A stretch of DNA of 64,000 nt from positions 4,694,763 through 4,758,762 of the forward strand of contig JAPTYO010000007.1 of NCBI GenBank assembly GCA_036873135.1. The letters run 5' to 3'. Below the pieces are notes generated by a model. The model saw nothing but the letters and a program-made list of their open reading frames with translations. It searched no databases and had not been told where the DNA came from. Position numbers and translations under genes: made by a program. Shown here piece by piece: positions 1 to 9,727 of this stretch (position 1 is the stretch's first letter; every line of letters begins with the position of its first letter). This DNA is from Clarkia xantiana subsp. parviflora (taxonomy: Eukaryota > Streptophyta > Magnoliopsida > Myrtales > Onagraceae).

Positions 1-488
1 CGCACGCATCATCAATTACCCACCAGCTCTCATAACTAATTATAATACATCTTACTATAATACAAGAAATTTTAAAATACCTGCCACGAAACAGAGCGGG
101 GTGGACGGGATGACAGTGGCTGGGTGAAGATCAATCGGTCATCGGAGCTGATGGTTATGGTCTTGTCGGAGTCGGACCGAATAGATGACCGGATATGGCA
201 GCAGCAAGCGGAGCTGGAATCTTCGTGGTAGGGATGGCCAATACCAGGCGAATCGGTGGCGGACGACTGGTCAGTTGTCCAAATCGGAATTGGGAGCAAC
301 TTCCGGTTCCGGTGAGGACAAGGAGCGTGGTGGTCACAATCAAAGCGTCCGGAGTTGGGATGGCCGGAGTTGGTGATAGCTGGGCGGCTCAGATCGGGCA
401 CGGCGGACCAGCGTACAGTGAATGAATCGATGTTGTCTTCAAGCTGTTGAGGATAATAAGAATAACAATCGATGACAATAATCAATAA
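1..488. other. GC-rich stretch, possible exon edge, unassigned
   Basis: The segment from about 85 to 430 is clearly richer in G and C than the sequence around it, and it is open in more than one frame on both strands. On the minus strand it ends in a plausible splice donor (TGGCAG followed by GTATTT, near 85-95), so it could be a first or leader exon of a gene lying before the window. I do not recognise the translation in any frame. It could equally be a captured gene fragment in a transposon. No product is assigned. Confidence 0.25.
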
Positions 489-497
489 AATAATATA

Positions 498-1328
498 GGG
501 TTTATAGGTCTTTTGGTACCCTATGTTTGCCCACTTTTGGCTTTTGGTACTACATGTTTGGTTTTGCCTATTTTTGGTACCATATGTTTGCCAATTGTAT
601 ACTTTTGGTCCGACCGTTAGTTGACCGTTAGAGTTGACCGTTAAGTAGTCACGTGACTTGCACATGCTTAGCCCCAAATTTTGATTTTGTTCAGTTTAGT
701 CCTCAAATTTTTTGTCCTAACTTTTTATTTTTGTAATTTGACCCTTAAACATTTTCAACCGCACCCTAGGACTAAATTGACATAGCCATGGTCTAACCCA
801 TGCCTAGATCGGACCATGGCTAGGGTCACCGGACCCGGGTGACCCTAACCATGGTCCGACCTAGTCATGGGTCGGACCATGGCTATGTCAATTTAACATA
901 AGGTTCAATTGGGTCAATTAAACCCAATTGCTAAATTGACCTAGCCATGGTCCGACCCATGGCTAGGTCGGACCATGGTTAGGGTTGCCCGGGTCCGGAG
1001 ACCCTAGCCATGGTTCTACTAGCTATGGGTCGGACCATGACTAGGTCAATTTAGTCCTAGGGTGCGGTTGAAAATGTTTAAGGGCTAAATTGCAAGAATA
1101 AAAAGTTAGGACAAAAAATTTGAGGACTAAATTGAACAAAATCAAAATTTGGTGCTAGGCATGTGCAAGTCACGTGACTACTTAACGGTCAACTCTAACG
1201 GTCAACTAACGGTCGGACCAAAAGTATACAATTGGCAAACATATGGTACCAAAAATAGGCAAAACCAAACATGTAGTACCAAAAGCCAAAAGTGAGCAAA
1301 CATAGGGTACCAAAAGACCTATAAACCC
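498..1328. mobile_element. Mutator-like foldback element A1 (831 bp)
   Basis: The two ends are long inverted repeats: GGGTTTATAGGTCTTTTGG at the left and its complement, ending CCTATAAACCC, at the right. The inverted arms extend inward for several hundred bases with few mismatches. The element is flanked by a perfect 9-bp direct repeat, aataatata (489-497 and 1329-1337), the target duplication length typical of Mutator-like elements. There is no transposase frame, so it is non-autonomous. The centre carries nested smaller palindromes built from variants of GACCATGGCTAGG. A relative with the same terminal motifs lies at 54465-55003. Confidence 0.85.
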
Positions 1329-1337
1329 AATAATATA

Positions 1338-3973
1338 ATAGAAGAAAAACTAATATAGATTAATAAAGCATGGATTGATTTGGTAGTATCGATGATGATG
1401 AGTGATGTCTCAAAGCTTCAAGAAAATTCATATGGTCTTTCTTTCTCATTCAATAATCACTGTGATGTTTTTCTACCCCCCTTTTACATCGATGCACAAC
1501 CCAACTATATATAGTACCTAGGGTTCTACTCTAACTAGGAAATAAAATCTACTGATTTATTTAACTAATAAATACTAAATATTCTGAACACTTAATACAA
1601 ATATTCAGAAAATATACAATGCAACAAACATATAAACTATTCTAATTTTGCACTAGAGCACTCTTGGAAGCTTCTCGACTTGCCATATTTAGACATTTCC
1701 TCATTTAGGTGCGCCACACGTCACGCGCGTCGCGCGTGGTCCAAAATTAGGTGTTTACAGTAATCAGGGTAATGGGGAAGGAATTTGGGTTCGAATCTGT
1801 TGATTAATTCAAGGGAAGATAGTCTTAACTTAATGAAGAGGCAGAATTAAGAGGTGAACTTAGTTGGGCAAGTCATTGTCTATAGTATGTCATGATGTTG
1901 GTTTCTTCCTCCTTTCATCCTTTGGCTGGTTCTACAAGTTATATTGATATATATATAAAATATGAGGTCAATGTTTGAATTAGCATTAAACAAGTTGTGA
2001 TATTGATGCCATATAGCTTTATATATTTGTGTTGGTTTAAGTATCTATTCTCCACTTCAACTGAAGGTCTAGACCATCCTTATTATCAGAACATAAAATA
2101 TGTGAAGCTTTGATTATGTTCTAATGATGTTAAGCTTATCAAATATAAACTATATATGTGAAGATCCAATCCTAAAATCAAGCAGTTCATTAGGTATCCA
2201 AAGCAGAAAAGATATAAACTGTGGGTCATAATTAAAAATCAAGTAGTACACTTTTGCAAAGCAAAGCTTCAATGATCCTTGTTTGTACTTTGGCCCCCAT
2301 AATTGGGTACAACATGCCCTAAAACTGGGGACCACCTACCTTAATTTCTGAAAAGCATGTAATGTAGTTGCTCTGTCAATGATCTTTCTCTTTTCTTTTT
2401 CAGAACAAGAAGCATCAATATAGGGTATGTAAATATTGTTCCTAGAACTGGAAAATTCAAAACACCATTGAGCTGGTTTTAGTTACTGCATCTTCTCTCT
2501 TAAGTAACTAATGATAATTGAATTGCCTAATCTGCATATAAGATAGACGTTGGTATTTTGTTGAAATTGCAGATGCATAATTTGAAAATTTTAAAATGCA
2601 AGTGATTCCTGGAAATATAAAAATTTCAGTCTTCATGATAAAGCTTCATAATTTTATAGAAGATGTAGATGATTATGCAACTGAGCTCAATTAGGCTAGG
2701 AAAACAAGAAGAGAGGCTAACCATATAGACAAAAGAAAGCCAAGACCAAGAGTGCTAAATTCCCAACCTGTTGATATGGCCATGATTCATAAAGACTGTT
2801 ACTCTCCAGAGTCCAATCTTTACAGTTGAATGGAATGATTTCTACACTAATATTGAGGTAAGAGTGTTGAAAAACTTCCTATTAAAGGTTGATGTGGCTG
2901 AGTTGAAGTATACTATGTATGGATCAAGTGAGGTCAGTGTCGAATTGGACAGGAATATGTTAAAGTATATGTATAAAAGTATGCAAAATGCATTCACTCA
3001 AAAGTTCGAGTTTATTAGACAGATGATTAAAATACACGTCTTATTCTTAATAAATATATATAATATTATATAATACTCTTTTTATGTTGCTGCTAAATAT
3101 GTACTAACAGACAATTTCTGTATGCAGACTTGTTGTATGTTGCATGATTGATTAATTCCGGACCAGGTCTGCAATTGTTGTTAAATATGTATTATTTATG
3201 ATGCTTATCTTCTTAATTAGTGTATTATCCAATTATTTAACTGTGTTATGTTGGTACTGATCATGATTTGTATCTCAGATGATCTGGAGAGGAATAAATA
3301 AACAAGACAAGTTTAGGTTTTGTCGTCAACTCATATAGGCCGTTGCCCTTTCAGTGTAAGCTCTCATACTCATCCATGATTATTATTATTATTATAAGTA
3401 GCTTTATAGTTGTTTGTTTTGATTTAATAAATAAATTCTTTTGGTTAAACATAAACTAATAAAAATAATTTAAATTTAATTATCTATTTAACTTATATAT
3501 ATTATGTATAATATGTAATATTCCAGAATTTTATTAAAGATTTTTATTTGACTTTATATAAACATTGGAGTTATTTTAGAATTAAATTATAGTAAAACTG
3601 AATAGTGTTTTTAATAATTTTAAAAAATAAATTTCATCCATAGAGCAATTATTTAATAATAGAAGTGCAATTGCACAGATAACAATTTAATTATTATCCC
3701 TAAAAAACTTTCATATTAATTAATTTGAATTATGTATTGTGAAGGTGCTTATTTAACTGCCGCCAAATTTTGGTAGGAAGAATAACGCGGGTGACAAAAT
3801 ACACATTCTGGAAAGTGGAAAAGCGTGGGACTTTTACCACGGCACTAGTGGGATTAAGTTGGAGCCATCTTCTCCTTCCTTCAAAATCATCTGCCCAAAT
3901 AAATCCCCCCATTCTTCATTCATTATCTCTCTCTCTATCTTCCATAGACGGACTACCTGCAATAACAAACCAA
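1338..3973. other. AT-rich intergenic region, no gene recognised
   Basis: The stretch is AT-rich with only short frames. A frame from 2864 to 3073 (+) of 69 codons matches nothing I know and has no supporting gene structure. A 17-bp GC-rich palindrome sits at 1722-1738. The last 200 bases or so are pyrimidine-rich (CTCTCTCT near 3928) and probably hold the promoter and 5' leader of the DUF868 gene; no clear TATA box was found. Confidence 0.5.
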
Positions 3974-5669
3974 ATGAGAGACAGATTCTCTTGCTTCAGC
4001 GACAACTCCGTGAGTTTGTCCACCCCATCTTGCTCCACTTCCACTCCAACCTCCACTTCCCTCCACTCCACCAAAATCCCCTCTCCTTCCGTCCAAAATG
4101 CCGTCACCTGCGTATACACCACGCGCCTCCCCTCCTCCACCCAATCCCAAATCCTCATCACCCTCTCCTGGTTCCGCAGCCTCGTTTTGGGCCAGTCCGG
4201 CCTCTCCATCACCCTCGGCCCCGACTCAGCCTCCTCATCCTCCTTCAAGCTAACCTCCAATTCCCGGCTCTTCAAGAAGAACAGAGGCACCAAGCAGATC
4301 GACTTCGCCACATCTCGGGTCGACATCTTCTGGGACTTCTCCAATGCCAGGTACGATCGTGGTCCCGAGCCCGTCGATGGGTTCTACGTCGTCGTTTTGG
4401 TTGACTCCGAGCTGGGTCTTCTTCTTGGGGACCTGATTGCCGAGGAAGCTGCAGCTAAGAAGTTCCGCGTTTGCCTCCAATCGCCGCCGGATTTCTTCCT
4501 CCTTTCGCGGCGGGAGCATTTCTCAGGTACTTTGGTTTGTTCAATTCAGCTGCATTTCGTTGTCTTAGATCCAAAATTTGAATTTTTTATCTCCAATTTC
4601 TTGAAGTCATTATTGGTTGCGAATGGAAAATGCTTTTTCTGCTTGTTGATAGATTGAGTTTTGAAATAGATTGTTCTTCGTGAACATGTTCTTGTGATGT
4701 CAAATATGGTGTGCCAAAAACTGCCATTGCTGTGTATAACAAGCTTAGCTATAGAGTATAGATGAAATTTAGAATGTATCGTTACAAAATATGTGAGATG
4801 AAGCTCTCTACTGGGTTAAAAAATAAATGGTTTAGAATATAAAAACAGATATTTCTATAAGTCATATTGCTAATCAATGTCCCAAATTTAAAATATTGAT
4901 ATTTGTTGTATTAACTATTAGATTTGTTGGTTTCCACTTTTTTTGTGTTATTTTGACGCTAAAATTGATGTTTAAGCAATAATAATATGTTTTTCACTTT
5001 TTCCGAAGTATCTTTGTTGCTTATAATTTAAGTTTATGTGATGCCTAAAAAATATATTTTTATTCTGTCAATTTTAAGAGAAATAAGAGGAAATCAAACA
5101 AACTGATAGTTGAGACACATAATATCAACATTTTCAATTTTAAATATGAGAATGCGTTTATATTGATTATTTTTTGTTGTTGCTAAAATTGCATCAAAAC
5201 TGTGCCTGCAAAATGAATGCTTTTCTGTAATTCCTTCTAATCTCTTGCATAATAAGCAGGTAATTCGTTCTACAAAACAAAGTCTCGATTCGGAAACACC
5301 GCCGACGTCGAGCACGAAATCGCAATTAAGATTAGCGGGGAGTGCGAAGAGCTAAGGAGTCCGGTGCTATCGGTGTACATAGACAAGAAGAAGGTGATGA
5401 GGGTGAAGAGGCTGCAATGGAATTTCAGGGGCAGCCAGACCATCTTCGTAGAAGGCACCAACTTAATGGTAGACTTGTTTTGGGACGTCCATGACTGGTT
5501 CTTCAACCACGCTACCAATGGCTGCGGAATCTTCATGTTCTCCAGAACCAGTAGCCTCATGGACGGCAAGTTCTGCTCCGAGGAGGAGAACTCGGTGGAG
5601 GAATCGAAGCCATCTCGTGATGGCGCTCAGTTCTCCCTCTTGATATATGCCACCAAAAGCTCGGCTTGA
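3974..5669 (+). CDS. DUF868 family protein, 2 exons
   Basis: The gene is read as two exons, 3974-4526 and 5260-5669, joined by an intron with GT at 4527 and AG at 5258-5259, giving 320 aa. The start is the ATG of MRDRFSCF, usual for this plant family; upstream in-frame sequence is not family-like. Ser/Thr/Pro-rich N-terminal residues lead into the conserved core (VTCVYTTRL, SWFRSLVLGQSGLS, FWDFSNARYDRGPEPVDGFY, LLSRREHFSG). Exon 2 carries IAIKISGE, LSVYIDKKKVMRVKRLQWNF and LMVDLFWDVHDWFF. The family is plant-specific, found in most land plants, and has no established biochemical role, so none is proposed. The frame is intact and the length is normal. An AATAAA-like signal lies near 5920. Confidence 0.9.
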
Positions 5670-6867
5670 GATTCGGTTCGAAAATTCGATGAATTTAGTG
5701 AGAATGTATAAAGTTTAGCTTTTCAGGAAAAATATGATTTAACGAGTCAGTTAACAGTTTCCTGAAATAGCAATCGAAAATTAATTGCACAAATGTGCAA
5801 TCATTTTTCTGAAGATCAGAACTTTCATCAAAAACTTATTTTTGAAACGAGGGTTTGACTCCACTTTCGGTCAACTCAAAGAAAAAAATGAAGCTTTTAG
5901 TTAAATTCTCGTTTCAGAAATAAAGGTATGCTTTGTTTTGTCAATTTGACAATTGATGGCACATTTGTTCATTTAATTTTCGAAAAATGCTAAGTTTGAA
6001 AAAGAACCGTGTTTACTAGTTTTTTTTTTTTGTTTTTGGCCAAATATTTACTAGTATTTTGGGTTATAGGAAAAAATTGACAAAAAAAAAGTGTTGGTTC
6101 AATCAGTACAAATTCAATAGGTTCAGATTCTTGTGTATTCATGTCATGTGGAAAGGTGTAGAGTGGTTGTGAGTACCGTTATACAATTGGTGTAAATTGA
6201 AATTCTTCTATAGGCTTTTCTGATCGAATCGTGTGATCGTTAATAGTTTCGTTGGGGCTACGGATTACCCGACCTACTCTTCTAAAAGTAATTGGGGTTT
6301 AAGGATGACACTGGACTAATTACATGCCATGTTAAGGATAACAGTTTACATCTTGAGTCCGTACTGCCTGAAGCTTTCACATTTAAATGATATAATAATA
6401 ATAATTACCCATAGTTGAATTATGCACATGTTAGCCAACTTTTTTTTTTTTAATTATTATAAACAATTGTATTACATCGCTTCTCGGAAGATTACCAATC
6501 ATTGAGGGAAGCATTTCATGAGCTGAAAATGATTGATAGGAGTTGCCCAACTGCTAGGGAATCGTTTTGGTATACATATCGTGCTGAGTTACTGCATTTG
6601 TACCGTGCACTTATGAGAGTAACAAGTGGGCCATCTTCTATTACCAATTTGTTTTAGAATAAACTCCACTTGTAAAATGGTTACTCCTTAGCCCGTTGAG
6701 TTTATCTCGGTCCTCGGACCAACGTAGAATTTATTACTTTCTACACAAAAACATTATCTTAAACTAAGAATTCGTGCTTTTAAGACGACTCAAAATAAGC
6801 CACATAAAAAAAAAAAAAAAAAAAATCCCTGAGTAGGTTCTATTCCAAAGAAACACAACTCTTTAAT
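5670..6867. other. Intergenic, 3' region of the DUF868 gene
   Basis: The first few hundred bases are probably the 3' UTR of the DUF868 gene. The rest is AT-rich with homopolymer runs (T run near 6020, A run near 6806-6825). No gene, RNA or transposon end was recognised. Confidence 0.4.
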
Positions 6868-7061
6868 ACTTTAGTATTAGCGGGTCTTGACAAAAGAATT
6901 TGCCTATTTCACTTAGTGGGTCGAGAATGCACTCTCTATTGAAACTTTAGTATTAGCGGGTCGTGACAAAATAAATTACCTATTTCATTTAATGGGTCGA
7001 GAATGCACTCTTTTATTGAAACTTTAGCATTAGTGGGTCGTGACAAAAAAATTTGCCTATG
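6868..7061 (+). repeat. Tandem repeat, about 76-77 bp, 2.6 copies
   Basis: Three successive units start at about 6868, 6944 and 7021, each opening with ACTTTAG(T/C)ATTAG and containing GGGTCGTGACAAAA and GGGTCGAGAATGCACTC. The third copy is cut short. It lies a few hundred bases upstream of the glycosyltransferase frame, so it may sit in that promoter. Confidence 0.85.
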
Positions 7062-7110
7062 CGTTGCGGGATATTCTGGACTGGAACAATAACCTTATTT
7101 GAAATGGCTC

Positions 7111-7116
<6 letters not shown>

Positions 7117-7142
<26 letters not shown>
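7117..7142. repeat. (TA)n microsatellite
   Basis: An uninterrupted run of TA dinucleotides about 150 bp upstream of the glycosyltransferase frame. It masks any true TATA box there. Confidence 0.95.
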
Positions 7143-7295
7143 ATAAGCTCGAAAATAAATACGAGAGTTCGAACATTATGCAGCGGATGATTCTATATTT
7201 CTTTTTTCTACCAAAAATAAAAGTGTATAAGAGAGCCGCTTCTTCTTAGGCAAGGATGAACGAACTACTAAGAAGAGTAGCTAAGCCTGAAATAA

Positions 7296-8624
7296 GTGGA
7301 CGTAAATACCTCTCAAAGAAGCATCTTGATGCTGCCATGGCTGGCACATGGTCACATATCACCATTTCTGGAGCTTGCAAAGAAACTCTCACAGAGAAAC
7401 TTCACCATCTACTTCTGTTCCACACCTGTAAATCTCAACCCTCTCCGAGAAACAACTGACCTTTCAATCAATTTCATTGATCTTCATCTTCCTCACTCAC
7501 CAGAGCTCCCTCCTCACTACCACACCACAAAAAACCTTCCATCCCAGCTAATTCCCCTCCTCATCAAAGCCTCAAGTGCTGGAAAATCATCTTTTGTTCG
7601 ATACCTCGAGACTATTAAGCCGAGCTTAGTTGTCTACGATGGTCTCCAGCCATGGGCCCTGGCAGCTGCTCATGAACAGGGCATACCTGCTTGCCTGTTT
7701 TTGACCACCTCTGGAGCAGTTTGCTCGGTGTTGAGTCACCTGGGCATTTCGTCGAACACCTTGTACCCATTCCCCGCCCTTGATATCCTATCCTTGAACT
7801 GGAAGGCAGATGGGACCAGAGATTTGATTAACATCATTTGTTCGTCGGACCTCTTCTTGATCAAATCTTCAAGAGAGTTCGAAGGCAAGTACATCGACTA
7901 TTTCTGTGAATTAATTGGGAAGCGAGTCGGAGTTACTGGCGCTCTTGTTCAAGGACAGCAAAACAGAGACATGGTCATGGATGATAGAACTTCTGATATC
8001 ATCAATTGGCTAGACCAGAAGGAGGCCGCCTCCGTGGTGTTCGTCTATTTTGGAAGTGAATGCTTCCTCTCCGAAGAGCAACTCTCTGAAATTGCGCTTG
8101 GGCTCGAGCTGAGCAATGTCGCGTTCATTTGGATCGTCCGGCTCCACGCCGACGATCGCCGCAGTAGCGTTGGCGAAGCACTGCCTGAGGGATTTCTGCA
8201 GAGGACGCAGAACAGGGGAATGGTAATCGAGAACTGGGCGCCACAGGCCGAGATTCTGCAACACTGGAGCATTGGAGGATTCATGAGCCACTGCGGCTGG
8301 AACTCCACTCTTGAGGCTATAATGGCGGGTGTTCCGATCGTCGCAATGCCGATGCGCGTGGAATCCGATCAGCGGTTGAATGCTAAATTGGTAGTTGAGA
8401 TCGGGGTGGCTATCGAGGTGTTGAAGAAAGATGGAATGTTTAGGAGAGAGGATGTGGATTGGGCGATAAAAGAGATTATGGTGGAAGAAAGAGGAAAGAG
8501 GGTGAAACAGAGAGCCAAAGAATTGATGAAGAAGATGAAGCAGAAAGGAGATACAGAGATTAATGAAGCTATGGAGATGATAGAGCAAATTACTGGACAA
8601 GGAGATACAACTGGAAAACCATGA
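7296..8624 (+). CDS. UDP-glycosyltransferase, UGT91/94-like; ATG start lost
   Basis: An intronless 442-codon frame of a family 1 (GT-B) UDP-sugar glycosyltransferase. The N-terminus (LPWLAHGHISPFLELAKKLS, then IYFCSTPVNL) is typical of UGT94-type enzymes, which usually add a second sugar to a glycoside. H20 (GHISP) is the expected catalytic base and D115 (VVYDGLQPW) its partner. The C-terminal PSPG box starts at W314 (WAPQAEIL), runs through HCGWNS and ends with DQ at 358-359. That makes 46 residues rather than 44, because two extra residues (ES) precede DQ. The family's MD start is here GTG GAC, and an in-frame TAA lies directly before it. The first in-frame ATG is codon 12 (7329), which would cut into the first beta strand. 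An out-of-frame ATG at 7256 precedes both. The rest is undamaged, so it is either a recently silenced gene, a non-AUG start, or an assembly error. Confidence 0.85.
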   Translation: MDVNTSQRSILMLPWLAHGHISPFLELAKKLSQRNFTIYFCSTPVNLNPLRETTDLSINFIDLHLPHSPELPPHYHTTKNLPSQLIPLLIKASSAGKSSFVRYLETIKPSLVVYDGLQPWALAAAHEQGIPACLFLTTSGAVCSVLSHLGISSNTLYPFPALDILSLNWKADGTRDLINIICSSDLFLIKSSREFEGKYIDYFCELIGKRVGVTGALVQGQQNRDMVMDDRTSDIINWLDQKEAASVVFVYFGSECFLSEEQLSEIALGLELSNVAFIWIVRLHADDRRSSVGEALPEGFLQRTQNRGMVIENWAPQAEILQHWSIGGFMSHCGWNSTLEAIMAGVPIVAMPMRVESDQRLNAKLVVEIGVAIEVLKKDGMFRREDVDWAIKEIMVEERGKRVKQRAKELMKKMKQKGDTEINEAMEMIEQITGQGDTTGKP

Positions 8625-9727
8625 AGTATGCCAAAACTGAACCAAAATAAACACGTGATGTCACTGTAACGGTTATCTTGCAATGGATGTAAATAATAAT
8701 AAAAATCAGCCCATATTTTCGGATTTACTACCGTAAATAACAACTCAAGAGTTAAGTGTTTTTTTTAATTAATGTTATATGAAATATAATTTCTATAATT
8801 TATGATAGAAATTACAAAATTTTGTAATTTTTATTTATATTGAATAAGAACTTGACTAAAATGATTTAAACTAAATATTAAATAAATATATGAAAATAGT
8901 TTAAGTAAAGAATGACATGAGTTATCCCATTGGTGTATTCATAATTTAATTCACATGATTGTACTATTACTAAATGGAAAAATTAATTATGTTAAAAAAT
9001 GTAATATTTTCTCAACATATTTACAAATCATGCATGTTGATACAATTAATTTAATTTTGTGCTAGATTTACAACAAATTTATAAGTATATGTTTCTTTTT
9101 GCAATTTACCCAATACTCATGAATTAGAATTTTTCAAAGAAATATCAAATTTGTAATTTGATATTTCTTTGACTCTCGACGTGTCGAGAAATTCCGACTG
9201 TGAGGACTGAAGACTTCGAAAATACTCTAAACGTTGATAAGAAGTACGTCCCTGCTATTGAGAAACAATTAGGAACAACAACTCGGTATATATGGATGGA
9301 ATTTCTATCGCCGCTTATAAAAAAAATAAACAAAATGCTTGTACTTTATTAATTAAGTTAATTAGTCTTAAATTAAGTAAATGATGCGAATGTAAGTCGC
9401 AAAGAGATAGGTCCGCGAATGGGAGTCGCATAGGTAGGTATTTTGATGAAATACAAGTATTAAGCAAACTACACATTTTATTCTTTGTCCCTTATACATA
9501 AGAAACACACCAAACATAAGAATTATTACACTCCAAAAAATACAAACATATACAACGAATTGGAAATTGAAATTACACCCCATGTTCTAAAAAAATACAG
9601 TATTGCAACAAAATTTTAATCTAATTCATACAGTATAACATCTTTAAGTCTCTAAAGTAAAGAAGAGGCTGCAGTTTTTCTGTAGAGCCTCTTGACCACA
9701 GTATTGTACATCTCTTGCTCCAACTCT
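8625..9727. other. Convergent 3' region between UGT and ABCG genes
   Basis: The interval lies between two genes that converge, so it holds both 3' UTRs. It is AT-rich and lacks a gene. Two adjacent perfect hairpins lie at 9134-9189 and are listed separately. The last hundred bases before 9728 (+ coordinates) are probably the transporter 3' UTR. Confidence 0.5.
9134..9189. repeat. Two adjacent perfect hairpins in convergent 3' space
   Basis: The first is an 18-bp perfect stem (9134-9151 with 9155-9172) and a 3-base loop TGT. The second is a 7-bp stem, TCTCGAC with GTCGAGA, and a 2-base loop (9174-9189). A role in transcript ending or RNA stability would be inference; a remnant MITE is also possible. 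Confidence 0.8.

Noticed and set aside
72..677. 201-codon open frame on the minus strand at the window start
   Set aside because: It runs from GC-rich sequence straight into the foldback element's terminal repeat, so it is a chance frame crossing a transposon border.
1780..1800. GGGTTCGAATC, resembling a tRNA B-box
   Set aside because: No A-box, acceptor stem or cloverleaf could be formed around it. The TTCGA motifs near 31443 and 41511 also fail.
3916..4519. Open frames of 142 and 89 codons antisense to the DUF868 exon
   Set aside because: They mirror codon bias of the real exon on the other strand and have no gene structure.
7256..7459. 67-codon ATG frame upstream of and overlapping the UGT
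   Set aside because: It is out of frame with the UGT and has no family similarity; it matters only as a possible upstream reading frame.
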